DNA from: Dactylosporangium sp040605635
GTDB taxonomy: Bacteria; Actinomycetota; Actinomycetes; Mycobacteriales; Micromonosporaceae
Reading direction: 5' to 3'
Assembly: GCF_040605635.1 (NCBI RefSeq)
Contig: NZ_JBEXDG010000008.1
Location: 62,001 to 126,000, forward strand
Length of the DNA: 64,000 bases
Position numbers and translations under genes: made by a program. The notes below the pieces were generated by a model. The model had not been told where the DNA came from, ran no database searches, and worked only from the letters and a program-made list of their open reading frames with translations. Each line of letters begins with the position of its first letter. The first letter of the stretch is position 1. Positions 18,226 through 25,554 of the stretch are shown here, piece after piece.

Positions 18226-18612
18226 TCAGTCCGGCCCGGAGTCGCGCAGCAGCCGGCGCAGCAGCTCCTCGTCGCCGGGCCGCAACCCGTTGACGAAGCG
18301 TCGCAGCACCGTGGCGTGGTCGTGCTCGGTGTCCAGCAGCGCAGTCATGCGCCCCGCCGTCAACGAGGCACCGTCGGTGAGGGGCGCGTAACGAAACGAG
18401 CGGCCCTCCCGATACCGGGCGACCATCTCCTTCTCGTACATCCGGGTCAGGATCGTCACGATGGTGCTGTAGGCCAGGCCCGGCCCGTCGGGAAACCGGT
18501 CCAGCACCTCGCGTGACGTCAGCGGACGGTCGGCCCCGACCAGGACGCGGAGAATCGCCGCTTCGAGCTCCCCGGGCCGCCGTCGACCCGAATGCTGATC
18601 TTCAGCCGGCAC
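18226..18612 (-). CDS. BlaI/MecI/CopY-family repressor
   Basis: This 128-residue winged-helix protein shows the family pattern: GELEAAILRVL, LTSREVLDRF and the recognition region STIVTILTRMYEKEMV followed by REGRSFRY. These proteins repress as dimers and are removed by proteolysis when an M56 partner is activated. The M56 candidate is the facing gene at 17272-18210. The pair is usually codirectional, so the convergent arrangement here is less common. The target operator was not identified. Confidence 0.9.
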   Translation of the reverse strand: MPAEDQHSGRRRPGELEAAILRVLVGADRPLTSREVLDRFPDGPGLAYSTIVTILTRMYEKEMVARYREGRSFRYAPLTDGASLTAGRMTALLDTEHDHATVLRRFVNGLRPGDEELLRRLLRDSGPD

Positions 18613-18630
18613 GCTGAGAGCGTACCCCCA

Positions 18631-21600
18631 TCACGACTGGGTGCCGGGCGGGGCGGCCGCGTCGAGGGTGACGACGAAGACCGAGCCGCCGGTCGGAGCG
18701 GGCTCGTGGTGGACGTCGCCGCCGTTCGCGTGGGCGAGGCTGTGCACGATGTACAGGCCGAGGCCGGTGCCCTTGACGCGGGCGGCGTCGCGGTCGGCGC
18801 GGGTGAGCCGCTGGAACAGCCGGTCGCGGAAGTCCTCGGGCACGCCCGGACCCCGGTCCTCGACCCGCACCTGGACACGGCCGCCGAGGTCGGCGACGCG
18901 GACGGCGGTGGCGCCCCCGGCGTACTTGCCGGCGTTGGAGATCAGGTTCGTCAGGATGTGCTGCAGATGGCCCGGGTTGATCATCGCGCCGCAGGACGGC
19001 CCGTGGACCGGGATGTCGGTGCCGGTCGCGATGAGCGCCTCGGTGATCTGGTCGTACAGGTGGACGGGCTCGCGGTGGGCGTGGATGGCGCCGGCGTCGA
19101 TGCGGACCATCGTGAGCACTTCCTGGACGATGTCGTCGAGGCGGTGCGCCTGCCGGGCGATCCCCTCGATGATCTTCGTCTTGCGGGCGTCGTCGAGCGT
19201 CGTCCAGTCGTCGAGGAAGATCTCGGTGTAGCCGAGGATCGCGGCCAGGGGGTTGCCGATCTCGTGGCCGAGCATGCCGATGAGGTCGAACTTCAGCCGG
19301 TTGGCGTCCTCGAGCTCGGTGTTGCGGTCGGCGAGCTCCGCGGCGGCCGCGTCGCGGGCCCGCTCCGCGGCCCGGCGGCGGCTCGCGTCGGTGACGACAC
19401 CGATGAAATGGTCCGGCCGGCCGCCGGGGTCCCGGACGAGGGTGATGGTCGCCTCGGTGTCGACCCAGTGCCCGCGGGCGTGGCGGAGCCGGGCCTCCAG
19501 CGTGAACGCGGTGGCGTACCCGGTGAGCAGGTCACGGATGGCCGCGGCCGCGGCGGGCAGGTCCTCGGGGTGCAGCTTGTGCATGCTGCTGGTGCCGGTG
19601 AGCTGGCTGGGCGCGTAGCCGAGCATCGCGGCGTACGCGGCGTTGACCTCCGCCAGGCTGCCGTCGAGGTTCCGGACGATCTGCCCGACCGCCGAGTTGT
19701 GGAACTGGCCGCGGAAACGCGCCTCGCTGGCCGCCAGGGCGTCCTTGGCGGCGCGCTCCTCGGTGACGTCGGTGTTGACCTCCAGGACGGTGCCGGCCGG
19801 CCCGGCGCCCTGCAGGACCTGCCGGCTGAGCACGGTGACCGTCCGGCCGTGCGAGGTCGCGTGCTTGAGCTGCCCCTCCCACCGGTCGTCGCGCTGCAGG
19901 ACACGGGTCTGGTCGGCCGACGTGCCACCGTCGGGGAAGCCGGTGCTGAGCAGCTGGTGGGTGACCTTCCCGGTGGCGTCGGCGAGCGGCCACCCGTACA
20001 GGTCCTCGGCGCCCTGGTTCCACCAGAGGATGCGGCCGTCGAGGGTACGCACGATGACCGCCGCCGGGATCAGCTGCAGCAGCGCGGCCTGGCGGTGCAG
20101 CTGCGCGAGCTCCGCCCGCCGCTGGGTGATGTCCTCGACCTGGTTGACCAGAAACCGCGGCCGGCCGTTCTCGCGGACCAGCGCGACGTGCACGGTGGCC
20201 CAGATGGTGTGCCCGTCCTTGTGCCGGTACCGGCGCTCTACGGTGAGCGTGTCGCCCTCACCCGCGAACAGCTGCCGCACGAGACCGTCCGTGCTCGCCA
20301 GGTCGTCAGGGTGCTGCAGGTCCCGGAACGTCATCGACGTCAGCTCGCCGGTGCTGTACCCGGTGATCGCGCTCATCGCCGGGTTCGCGTGCAGATACCG
20401 GCCGACCTGACCCGGCTCGAGACTGGCCAGGACCAGACCGAGCGGCGAGTTGTCGAACGCCAGCTTGAACCGGGTCTCGCTCAGCTCCAGCGCCGTCAGC
20501 GCCCTGGTCCGCTCGGCGAGCATCGCCGCGCTGTCCGCGGCGGCGTCGGCGTGCCGCAGCGCCGAGCTGAGGCTGTCGGCGAGCAGCGCCAGCTGCTGCT
20601 CATCCGTGTCGTCGAACACCCGCGGCCGGACCGCGGACACCTTCAGCGCACCGATGACGGTGTCACCGGCGGACAGCGGAGCGATGAGCATCGACCCGAT
20701 CCCGAGCCGGGCGCAGGTCTCCCGGTTGACCCTCGGGTCGTCGCCGGTGTCGGCGCAGGACGCCGGGGCGCCGGTGGCCAGCACGGCGCCGCTGAGCGAC
20801 CCGACGACCGGCACGCGGGTGCCGAGCGCCGGCGCGAGCGTCCCGGCGGTGGCGGCGTAGTACAGCACGTCGTCCGCGAGCAGCTCGACGACCGCACCGT
20901 CCGCGGCGGGGAAGACCTGCACCGCTCGTTCGGCGACGACACTGACGGCGCTGTCGCGGTCGGCGGCGGCCGCGGTCACCTCCCGCTGCACCAGCAGCGT
21001 GTCCCGCAGCCGCTGGAACTCCCGCTCGGTGGCGTGCGCGGCGGCCCGCTCGGCGGTGACGTCGAGCATCTGCAGCACCGCGGACACCGGCCCGTCGGCG
21101 TCGGTGATGACCGAGGTGTGCCCGGCGACGTCGACCCGGTGACCGTCACGGTGATGCAGCACCGACTGTCGCACCGTGCGTCCCTCCCGGCCCGCGGCGA
21201 GCGCGTCGAGGGCCTGTTCCATCGCCACCGGCGACCCCGCGAGCAGGTCGCCGACGGTCAGCGTCACCGACTCGTCGGCGTTGTACCCGAGCAGCCTGGT
21301 GAACGCCGGGTTCGCCAGCGTGATCCGTCCCCGGTCGGCGCCGCGCAGGCCGACGACGACCTTCGCGACGGGGCCGTGGTCGAACACCTCGGCGAAGCGC
21401 CGCTCGCTGTACGCGAGCCGCTCCAGCGCCGCGAGCGCCTCACCCCGCTGCGCCGCCAGGTGCTCGTTGGCGTCGGTCGCCTCCTGCAGCAGCCCCCGGT
21501 TGCGGGCGACGTCGTCGGCGTGCCGCAGCGCGCCCGTCAACGCGTCGGCGAGCAACGTCAGCTGCTGCTCGTCCGCGTCGTCGAACGCCCCCGGCGCCGG

Positions 21601-22869
21601 GCTGACGACCGTGAGCACCCCGAGCGGCCCGTCGCCGCCGAGCAGCGGCGCCACGATGACCGACCGGACCCCCGCGACGACCCGCTGCGCCGTGGACACC
21701 CGCGGGTCGGTGCGGATGTCGTCGCAGCGCAGCGTCGTCGCCGTCCGCACCGCCAGCCCGCCCAGCGACCCGTCGAGCGGGATCCGGACCCGCTCGCCCG
21801 CGAGGGCGCCGGTCCCCGCCGCGATCTGCAGCGCAGTCCCGCCCGGGTCGACCAGCCCCACGATCGCGGCGTTCCCGCCGGTGATCACCTGCAACGCCCG
21901 CTCGGCCATCAGCCGCAGCACGGCCTCGTGGTCAGCGGCGGCGGCGGTCACTTCACGCTGCACCGCGATCGTCGTCTGCAGGCGGCTGGTGTACCGGGCG
22001 GCGCGCGCCTGCGCCCGCACTGCGGCGGTGACGTCCTCGGCCTGGACGAGCGTGTGCGCCGCACCGTCCGGCCCGTCGATGGCGACCAGTCCCAGCCGCG
22101 CCCACACCACCGTGCCGTCGGGCCGCAGCTGCCGCTTGTCGGACCGCTGCCGGTCACCCGTGTCCAGGTCGTCGGGGTGGGTGAAGTCCCGGTACGAGCG
22201 CCCCAGCAGCTCGGCCGGCGCCCGCCCCAACATGGTCCCGTACGCGGCGTTGACCCGGATGAAGCGCCCGTGCTCGTCGGCGATCGCCATGCCCAGCGGG
22301 CTCGCGTCGAACGCCGCCCGGGCCTGCTCCTCGCTGCGACGCAACGCGTCGTCGACCGCGACCGCGCCGGTGACGTCCCTGGCGATCCCGACGACCAGGC
22401 CCTGCCCGGGCAGCTCGGCGCCGTTCCACTGCAGCCACCGGTAGTCGCCGTCGCGGGTGCGGTACCGGTTGCGCAACCCCTCGACCGGCCCGCTCCCGGT
22501 GGTCACGGCCTCGGCCGTCGCGGTGCTCGCGGCCACGTCGTCCGGGTGGATCAGCGCGGTGATGTCCATGCCCCGCAGGTCGGCCTCGCTCCAGCCGAGC
22601 AGCCGCTCCCAGGAGGCGTTCGCCCGCACCACCTGCCCCTGCGGCGTGCTCACCAGCAGCAGATCGGGGGTCGCGGAGACGATCGTGTCGAGCAGCTCCA
22701 CCGCCTGCCGCTCACCGGACTCCACGACGTCCATCACGACGTGCGCGTCCTGGGTCGCCACGGCCCTGGTCGCGGTCCACACCCGCGACCCGTCGGTCCT
22801 CACGAGCTGCCGCTCGATCGTCACCTCGCGCCGTTCCCCGCGCGCGAGCATCCCGAGGGTCCTGCGCAC
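18631..22869 (-). CDS. Multi-PAS/GAF sensor histidine kinase, 5' end disrupted
   Basis: About 1412 residues as the intact frame. Numbered from 22869: end of a PAS domain (1-40), two PAS domains (about 50-160 and 175-285), a GAF domain (300-440), PAS (485-600), a second GAF closely resembling the first (both begin VQREVTAAAAD), three more PAS domains (about 795-1150), a short coiled region, HisKA with His1202 in LGHEIGNPL, and a HATPase domain with NLISNAGKYA and GTGLGLYIV. No membrane segment is evident, so it should be cytoplasmic and sense soluble, redox or light cues. No response regulator lies next to it. The first PAS domain continues upstream in another frame (separate entry), so the GTG at 22869 is only the first start in this frame. 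Confidence 0.85.
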   Translation of the reverse strand: MRRTLGMLARGERREVTIERQLVRTDGSRVWTATRAVATQDAHVVMDVVESGERQAVELLDTIVSATPDLLLVSTPQGQVVRANASWERLLGWSEADLRGMDITALIHPDDVAASTATAEAVTTGSGPVEGLRNRYRTRDGDYRWLQWNGAELPGQGLVVGIARDVTGAVAVDDALRRSEEQARAAFDASPLGMAIADEHGRFIRVNAAYGTMLGRAPAELLGRSYRDFTHPDDLDTGDRQRSDKRQLRPDGTVVWARLGLVAIDGPDGAAHTLVQAEDVTAAVRAQARAARYTSRLQTTIAVQREVTAAAADHEAVLRLMAERALQVITGGNAAIVGLVDPGGTALQIAAGTGALAGERVRIPLDGSLGGLAVRTATTLRCDDIRTDPRVSTAQRVVAGVRSVIVAPLLGGDGPLGVLTVVSPAPGAFDDADEQQLTLLADALTGALRHADDVARNRGLLQEATDANEHLAAQRGEALAALERLAYSERRFAEVFDHGPVAKVVVGLRGADRGRITLANPAFTRLLGYNADESVTLTVGDLLAGSPVAMEQALDALAAGREGRTVRQSVLHHRDGHRVDVAGHTSVITDADGPVSAVLQMLDVTAERAAAHATEREFQRLRDTLLVQREVTAAAADRDSAVSVVAERAVQVFPAADGAVVELLADDVLYYAATAGTLAPALGTRVPVVGSLSGAVLATGAPASCADTGDDPRVNRETCARLGIGSMLIAPLSAGDTVIGALKVSAVRPRVFDDTDEQQLALLADSLSSALRHADAAADSAAMLAERTRALTALELSETRFKLAFDNSPLGLVLASLEPGQVGRYLHANPAMSAITGYSTGELTSMTFRDLQHPDDLASTDGLVRQLFAGEGDTLTVERRYRHKDGHTIWATVHVALVRENGRPRFLVNQVEDITQRRAELAQLHRQAALLQLIPAAVIVRTLDGRILWWNQGAEDLYGWPLADATGKVTHQLLSTGFPDGGTSADQTRVLQRDDRWEGQLKHATSHGRTVTVLSRQVLQGAGPAGTVLEVNTDVTEERAAKDALAASEARFRGQFHNSAVGQIVRNLDGSLAEVNAAYAAMLGYAPSQLTGTSSMHKLHPEDLPAAAAAIRDLLTGYATAFTLEARLRHARGHWVDTEATITLVRDPGGRPDHFIGVVTDASRRRAAERARDAAAAELADRNTELEDANRLKFDLIGMLGHEIGNPLAAILGYTEIFLDDWTTLDDARKTKIIEGIARQAHRLDDIVQEVLTMVRIDAGAIHAHREPVHLYDQITEALIATGTDIPVHGPSCGAMINPGHLQHILTNLISNAGKYAGGATAVRVADLGGRVQVRVEDRGPGVPEDFRDRLFQRLTRADRDAARVKGTGLGLYIVHSLAHANGGDVHHEPAPTGGSVFVVTLDAAAPPGTQS

Positions 22870-22946
22870 CTCGGGCCGGTCGGCGGGGTCGAACAGCAGC
22901 GTCGCGGACCGGCCGACCAGGTCGTCGTGCTCGCCACCGACCAGCG

Positions 22947-23074
22947 CAGAACGCCGCGTTCACCTCGACCAGCGTGCCGTCGCCGAGGCCGGCCACCGCC
23001 TTCGCGACCGCGCTGTGCTCGAACGCCTGTGCGAGCAGCTGCAACCGCGACTGCTCATCGAGCCGTCCCAACAT
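22947..23074 (-). pseudogene. Frameshifted N-terminus of the multi-PAS kinase
   Basis: Reading down the minus strand from the ATG at 23074, MLGRLDEQSRLQLLAQAFEH begins a PAS domain that reaches VEVNAAFCA and then leaves frame. The downstream frame resumes exactly where a PAS domain should continue (LVGGEHDDLVG, then FDPADR). The sequence TGCGCTGG near 22948 would read through if it were TGCGCGCTGG, so loss of one GC unit explains it. This is either a real lesion or a sequencing error. Confidence 0.75.
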
Positions 23075-23244
23075 GCCGACGCCCACTGTCCTCACATCGG
23101 CGCCGCCGTCGCGGACCTGAGCCACCTACCGTGCTTTTCATCGCGTCACGGTCGCCCCAGGTGCTGACCGGGCCCCGGGACATCACGCAGCCCCACAAGG
23201 TTGCTTCGACAATGCTCTAGGCAGCTTGCGTACTGATTCGAGAA

Positions 23245-23260
23245 CTGTCAACCTAGACAG
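23245..23260 (+). promoter_or_regulatory. Inverted repeat, likely ArsR-type autoregulatory operator
   Basis: CTGTC-AACCTA-GACAG, a perfect five-base inverted repeat, ends one base before the GTG of the ArsR gene. A repressor bound here would cover the start of transcription. The position leaves no room for a ribosome binding site, which suggests a leaderless message. Confidence 0.5.
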
Positions 23261-23659
23261 GTGTCGAACCAACCAAGGGTCGCGCCGTCGCCCGGCACCG
23301 CAGCGTCCGGCTGCTGCACGCCGCTGGTCGGCGAGGCGCTGACCCCGCGCGGCGCGGCCGACCTGGCTCGGACGTTCAAGGCGCTCGGCGACCCGGTCCG
23401 GCTGCGGGTGCTGTCCCTGATCGCCGCCCGCAACGGCGGCGAGGTCTGCGTCTGCGAGATCACCGACGCGTTCGACCTGACCGGCCCGACGATCTCCTAC
23501 CATCTCAAGCAGCTGCGCGGCGCCGGCCTCGTCGACTGCCAGCGCCGCGGCACCTGGGTCTACTACTGGATCGTCCCGGCGAAGCTGGCCGGTCTGTCCC
23601 AGTTCCTCGACCCCACATCCCCCGGTATCGCCTCCTTCGAGCCGGCAGCACAGGGCTGA
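23261..23659 (+). CDS. ArsR/SmtB-family metalloid-responsive repressor
   Basis: This 132-residue winged-helix protein carries FKALGDPVRLRVLSLI, the recognition helix TGPTISYHLKQL and the wing RRGTWVYYW. Two cysteine sets are visible: Cys63 and Cys65 in EVCVCEI, the site used by E. coli ArsR, and a Cys18-Cys19 pair near the N-terminus, like the pair used by corynebacterial ArsR. Arsenite or antimonite sensing is therefore likely. No recognisable arsenite pump or arsenate reductase follows directly; a transporter of the bile-acid-symporter family lies 0.9 kb downstream. The start abuts an inverted repeat. Bases 23660-23825 after the gene hold nothing I can name. Confidence 0.88.
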   Translation: MSNQPRVAPSPGTAASGCCTPLVGEALTPRGAADLARTFKALGDPVRLRVLSLIAARNGGEVCVCEITDAFDLTGPTISYHLKQLRGAGLVDCQRRGTWVYYWIVPAKLAGLSQFLDPTSPGIASFEPAAQG

Positions 23660-23825
23660 CCTCGTCGGGCGCGGTCATCCGACGGATGCCGGCAACATCG
23701 AGGACCGCGGCCGGGCGTTGCTCGCCGACGTGCCGACCGTGCTCACGACCCGGGCCGAGCGCGGCCCGCCGCTGAGCCTGCCGATCGCCCGGCAGCTCGG
23801 CCGTGGCGGACCACCCTTTGCGGTG

Positions 23826-24389
23826 CTATCCGCCGCTCGGGCCCGGCGCCGCTCGGCAACCGGAGGGCAGTGCTTCGGAGCGTGCCAGGGTGTCCCGTAC
23901 GGCGCCGGCAAGAGCCTCGATGTATTGGCCCTGGGACGAGTAGTGGTTCGGCACGGAGACGCCGACGGCGATGTCCCGGTCGACGGTGGTCCAAGACGTC
24001 GAGTCTCCCGCCGGCCGGGTCGCCCAGCACGTCCCGGAAACCAGGTACACCAGGTCGGTCCGCGCCACGGCCTGCCTGGCGGCGTCGCAGCGCACGACGA
24101 TCGGCGGCGCACCGAACGCCGCGGCGAACCTGTCGCCGGGCCCGGCGACAGGGCGGCGCGCCGCCTCCAGCAGGTTCGCCGGCAACCGGCCGACCAGTGC
24201 CTGGCACGATGCGGCCCGCCCGGGGGCCGGCGGTGCGAAGGACACCGGCAGCGGGGCCGCGGGGACCGGGCCGCTGTCACCCGCCGGCTGAGGGCGGCTC
24301 ACCAGCCACATGGTGACACCGGTGGCGATCGCCGCCGGCACGGCCACGGCGGTGGCGATCGCGTAGGGCAGCCTGCTCGTGCGCTCCAT
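23826..24389 (-). CDS. DUF3515-family membrane-anchored protein
   Basis: About 187 residues from the ATG at 24389, chosen because GGAAGG lies six bases upstream on the minus strand. One N-terminal hydrophobic segment (about 7-27) anchors an extracytoplasmic domain with the DUF3515 pattern: a Cys at the domain start (ASCQALVGRLP), ARRPV, an IVVRCD strand, a second Cys, TTVDRDIAVGVSVP, and a C-terminal Cys. Members are found across actinomycetes, and their function is unknown. It stands alone. Confidence 0.8.
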   Translation of the reverse strand: MERTSRLPYAIATAVAVPAAIATGVTMWLVSRPQPAGDSGPVPAAPLPVSFAPPAPGRAASCQALVGRLPANLLEAARRPVAGPGDRFAAAFGAPPIVVRCDAARQAVARTDLVYLVSGTCWATRPAGDSTSWTTVDRDIAVGVSVPNHYSSQGQYIEALAGAVRDTLARSEALPSGCRAAPGPSGG

Positions 24390-24568
24390 GCAAACCTTCC
24401 GGGCACCGGCCGTCACCGACATGGCATCGTCGTGCGCAGCTCGGCACGTCCCCGTGCAGGACGTACGTGAGCGTGGCGAACGCCAGCCATCGTACGAACT
24501 CGTCCGCGGCGCGGAGTCCGCCGGGTCGGCTGGTGGCGCCCGGGTCCCGCCGGCCCCACAATCCCTGG

Positions 24569-25483
24569 ATGGATTCGTGGTTGACGACCGTGGGGCTGCC
24601 GGTCGCGCTGGGCGTCGTGATGCTGGGGCTGGGGCTCGGGCTGGCCACCGAGGACTTCCGCCGGGTGCTGACGTATCCGAAGCTGGTCCTCGTCGCGCTC
24701 GGCTGCCAGGTGCTGCTCCTGCCGGCCGCCTGCTTCGGGCTGGTCGTCGCCTTCGACCTGGAGCCCGAGCTGGCCGTCGGCATGATGCTGCTGGCCGCGT
24801 CGCCGGGCGGGACCACCGCGAACCTGTACAGCCACCTCTTCGGCGGGCACGTCGCCCTCAACGTGACGCTGACCGCGGTCAACTCGGTGCTGGCGGTGGT
24901 GACGCTGCCGGTGGTGGTGAACCTGTCGGCGGCGCACTTCCTGGGCGACGGGGCGTCGATCGGGCTGCAGTTCGACAAGGTGCTGCAGGTCTTCGCGATC
25001 GTGCTGGTGCCGGTGGCGGTCGGCATGCTGCTGCGGGCCCGCTTCCCGGGCCTCGCCGGGCGGCTCACCGGCCCGGTCAAGGTGGTCTCGGTGGTCGTGC
25101 TCGTCGCGGTCGTCGCCGGTGCGGTGCTCAAGGAGCGCGCCAACATCGGCGACTACTTCGTCGCGGTCGGCGCGATCGTCCTGGTCTTCAACGTGCTGAG
25201 CCTCGCCGCCGGGTACGGCCTGCCGCGCCTGGCGGGCGTCGGCCGGCGGGAGGCGATCGCGGCCGGCATGGAGATCGGCATCCACAACAGCACCCTGGCG
25301 ATCGCGGTCGCGATCAGCCCGGCGCTGCTGAACAACACCCGCATGGCGGTCCCGGCGGCGGTGTACGGCATCACCATGTTCTTCACCGCGGCCCTGTTCG
25401 GCGTCCTCGTCACCCGCCGCCGGGCCACCGAAGGGGCCCCCGCCGTCAGCGGGGACCCCGGTGGCGACGTCAGCCGGCGATGA
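24569..25483 (+). CDS. Bile acid:sodium symporter (BASS/NTCP) family transporter
   Basis: This 304-residue integral membrane protein should have eight to ten helices. Diagnostic stretches are ASPGGTTANLYSHL and EIGIHNSTLAIAVA, which form the sodium and substrate crossover region in this family. It belongs to the NTCP-like branch rather than the ACR3 arsenite-pump branch, as far as can be judged by eye. The ATG at 24569 begins right before the first helix; the frame is open upstream, but that part is polar and improbable. The natural substrate in bacteria is probably an organic anion. Confidence 0.88.
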   Translation: MDSWLTTVGLPVALGVVMLGLGLGLATEDFRRVLTYPKLVLVALGCQVLLLPAACFGLVVAFDLEPELAVGMMLLAASPGGTTANLYSHLFGGHVALNVTLTAVNSVLAVVTLPVVVNLSAAHFLGDGASIGLQFDKVLQVFAIVLVPVAVGMLLRARFPGLAGRLTGPVKVVSVVVLVAVVAGAVLKERANIGDYFVAVGAIVLVFNVLSLAAGYGLPRLAGVGRREAIAAGMEIGIHNSTLAIAVAISPALLNNTRMAVPAAVYGITMFFTAALFGVLVTRRRATEGAPAVSGDPGGDVSRR

Positions 25484-25554
25484 AGGTGTACGGCCCACCG
25501 CGGTGGCCGGGGCGGGCAGGGACGTCGCGGTGCCGTGGCGGTGGGTGTGGGGGA

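Noticed and set aside
23660..23825. Gene fragment after arsR (frame containing VPTVLTTRAERGPP)
   Set aside because: A short stretch looks protein-like, but I cannot match it to a family and it runs into the DUF3515 gene on the other strand.
24569..25483. ACR3 arsenite pump paired with the ArsR gene
   Set aside because: The sequence fits the NTCP-like symporter branch, and a DUF3515 gene on the other strand separates it from arsR.
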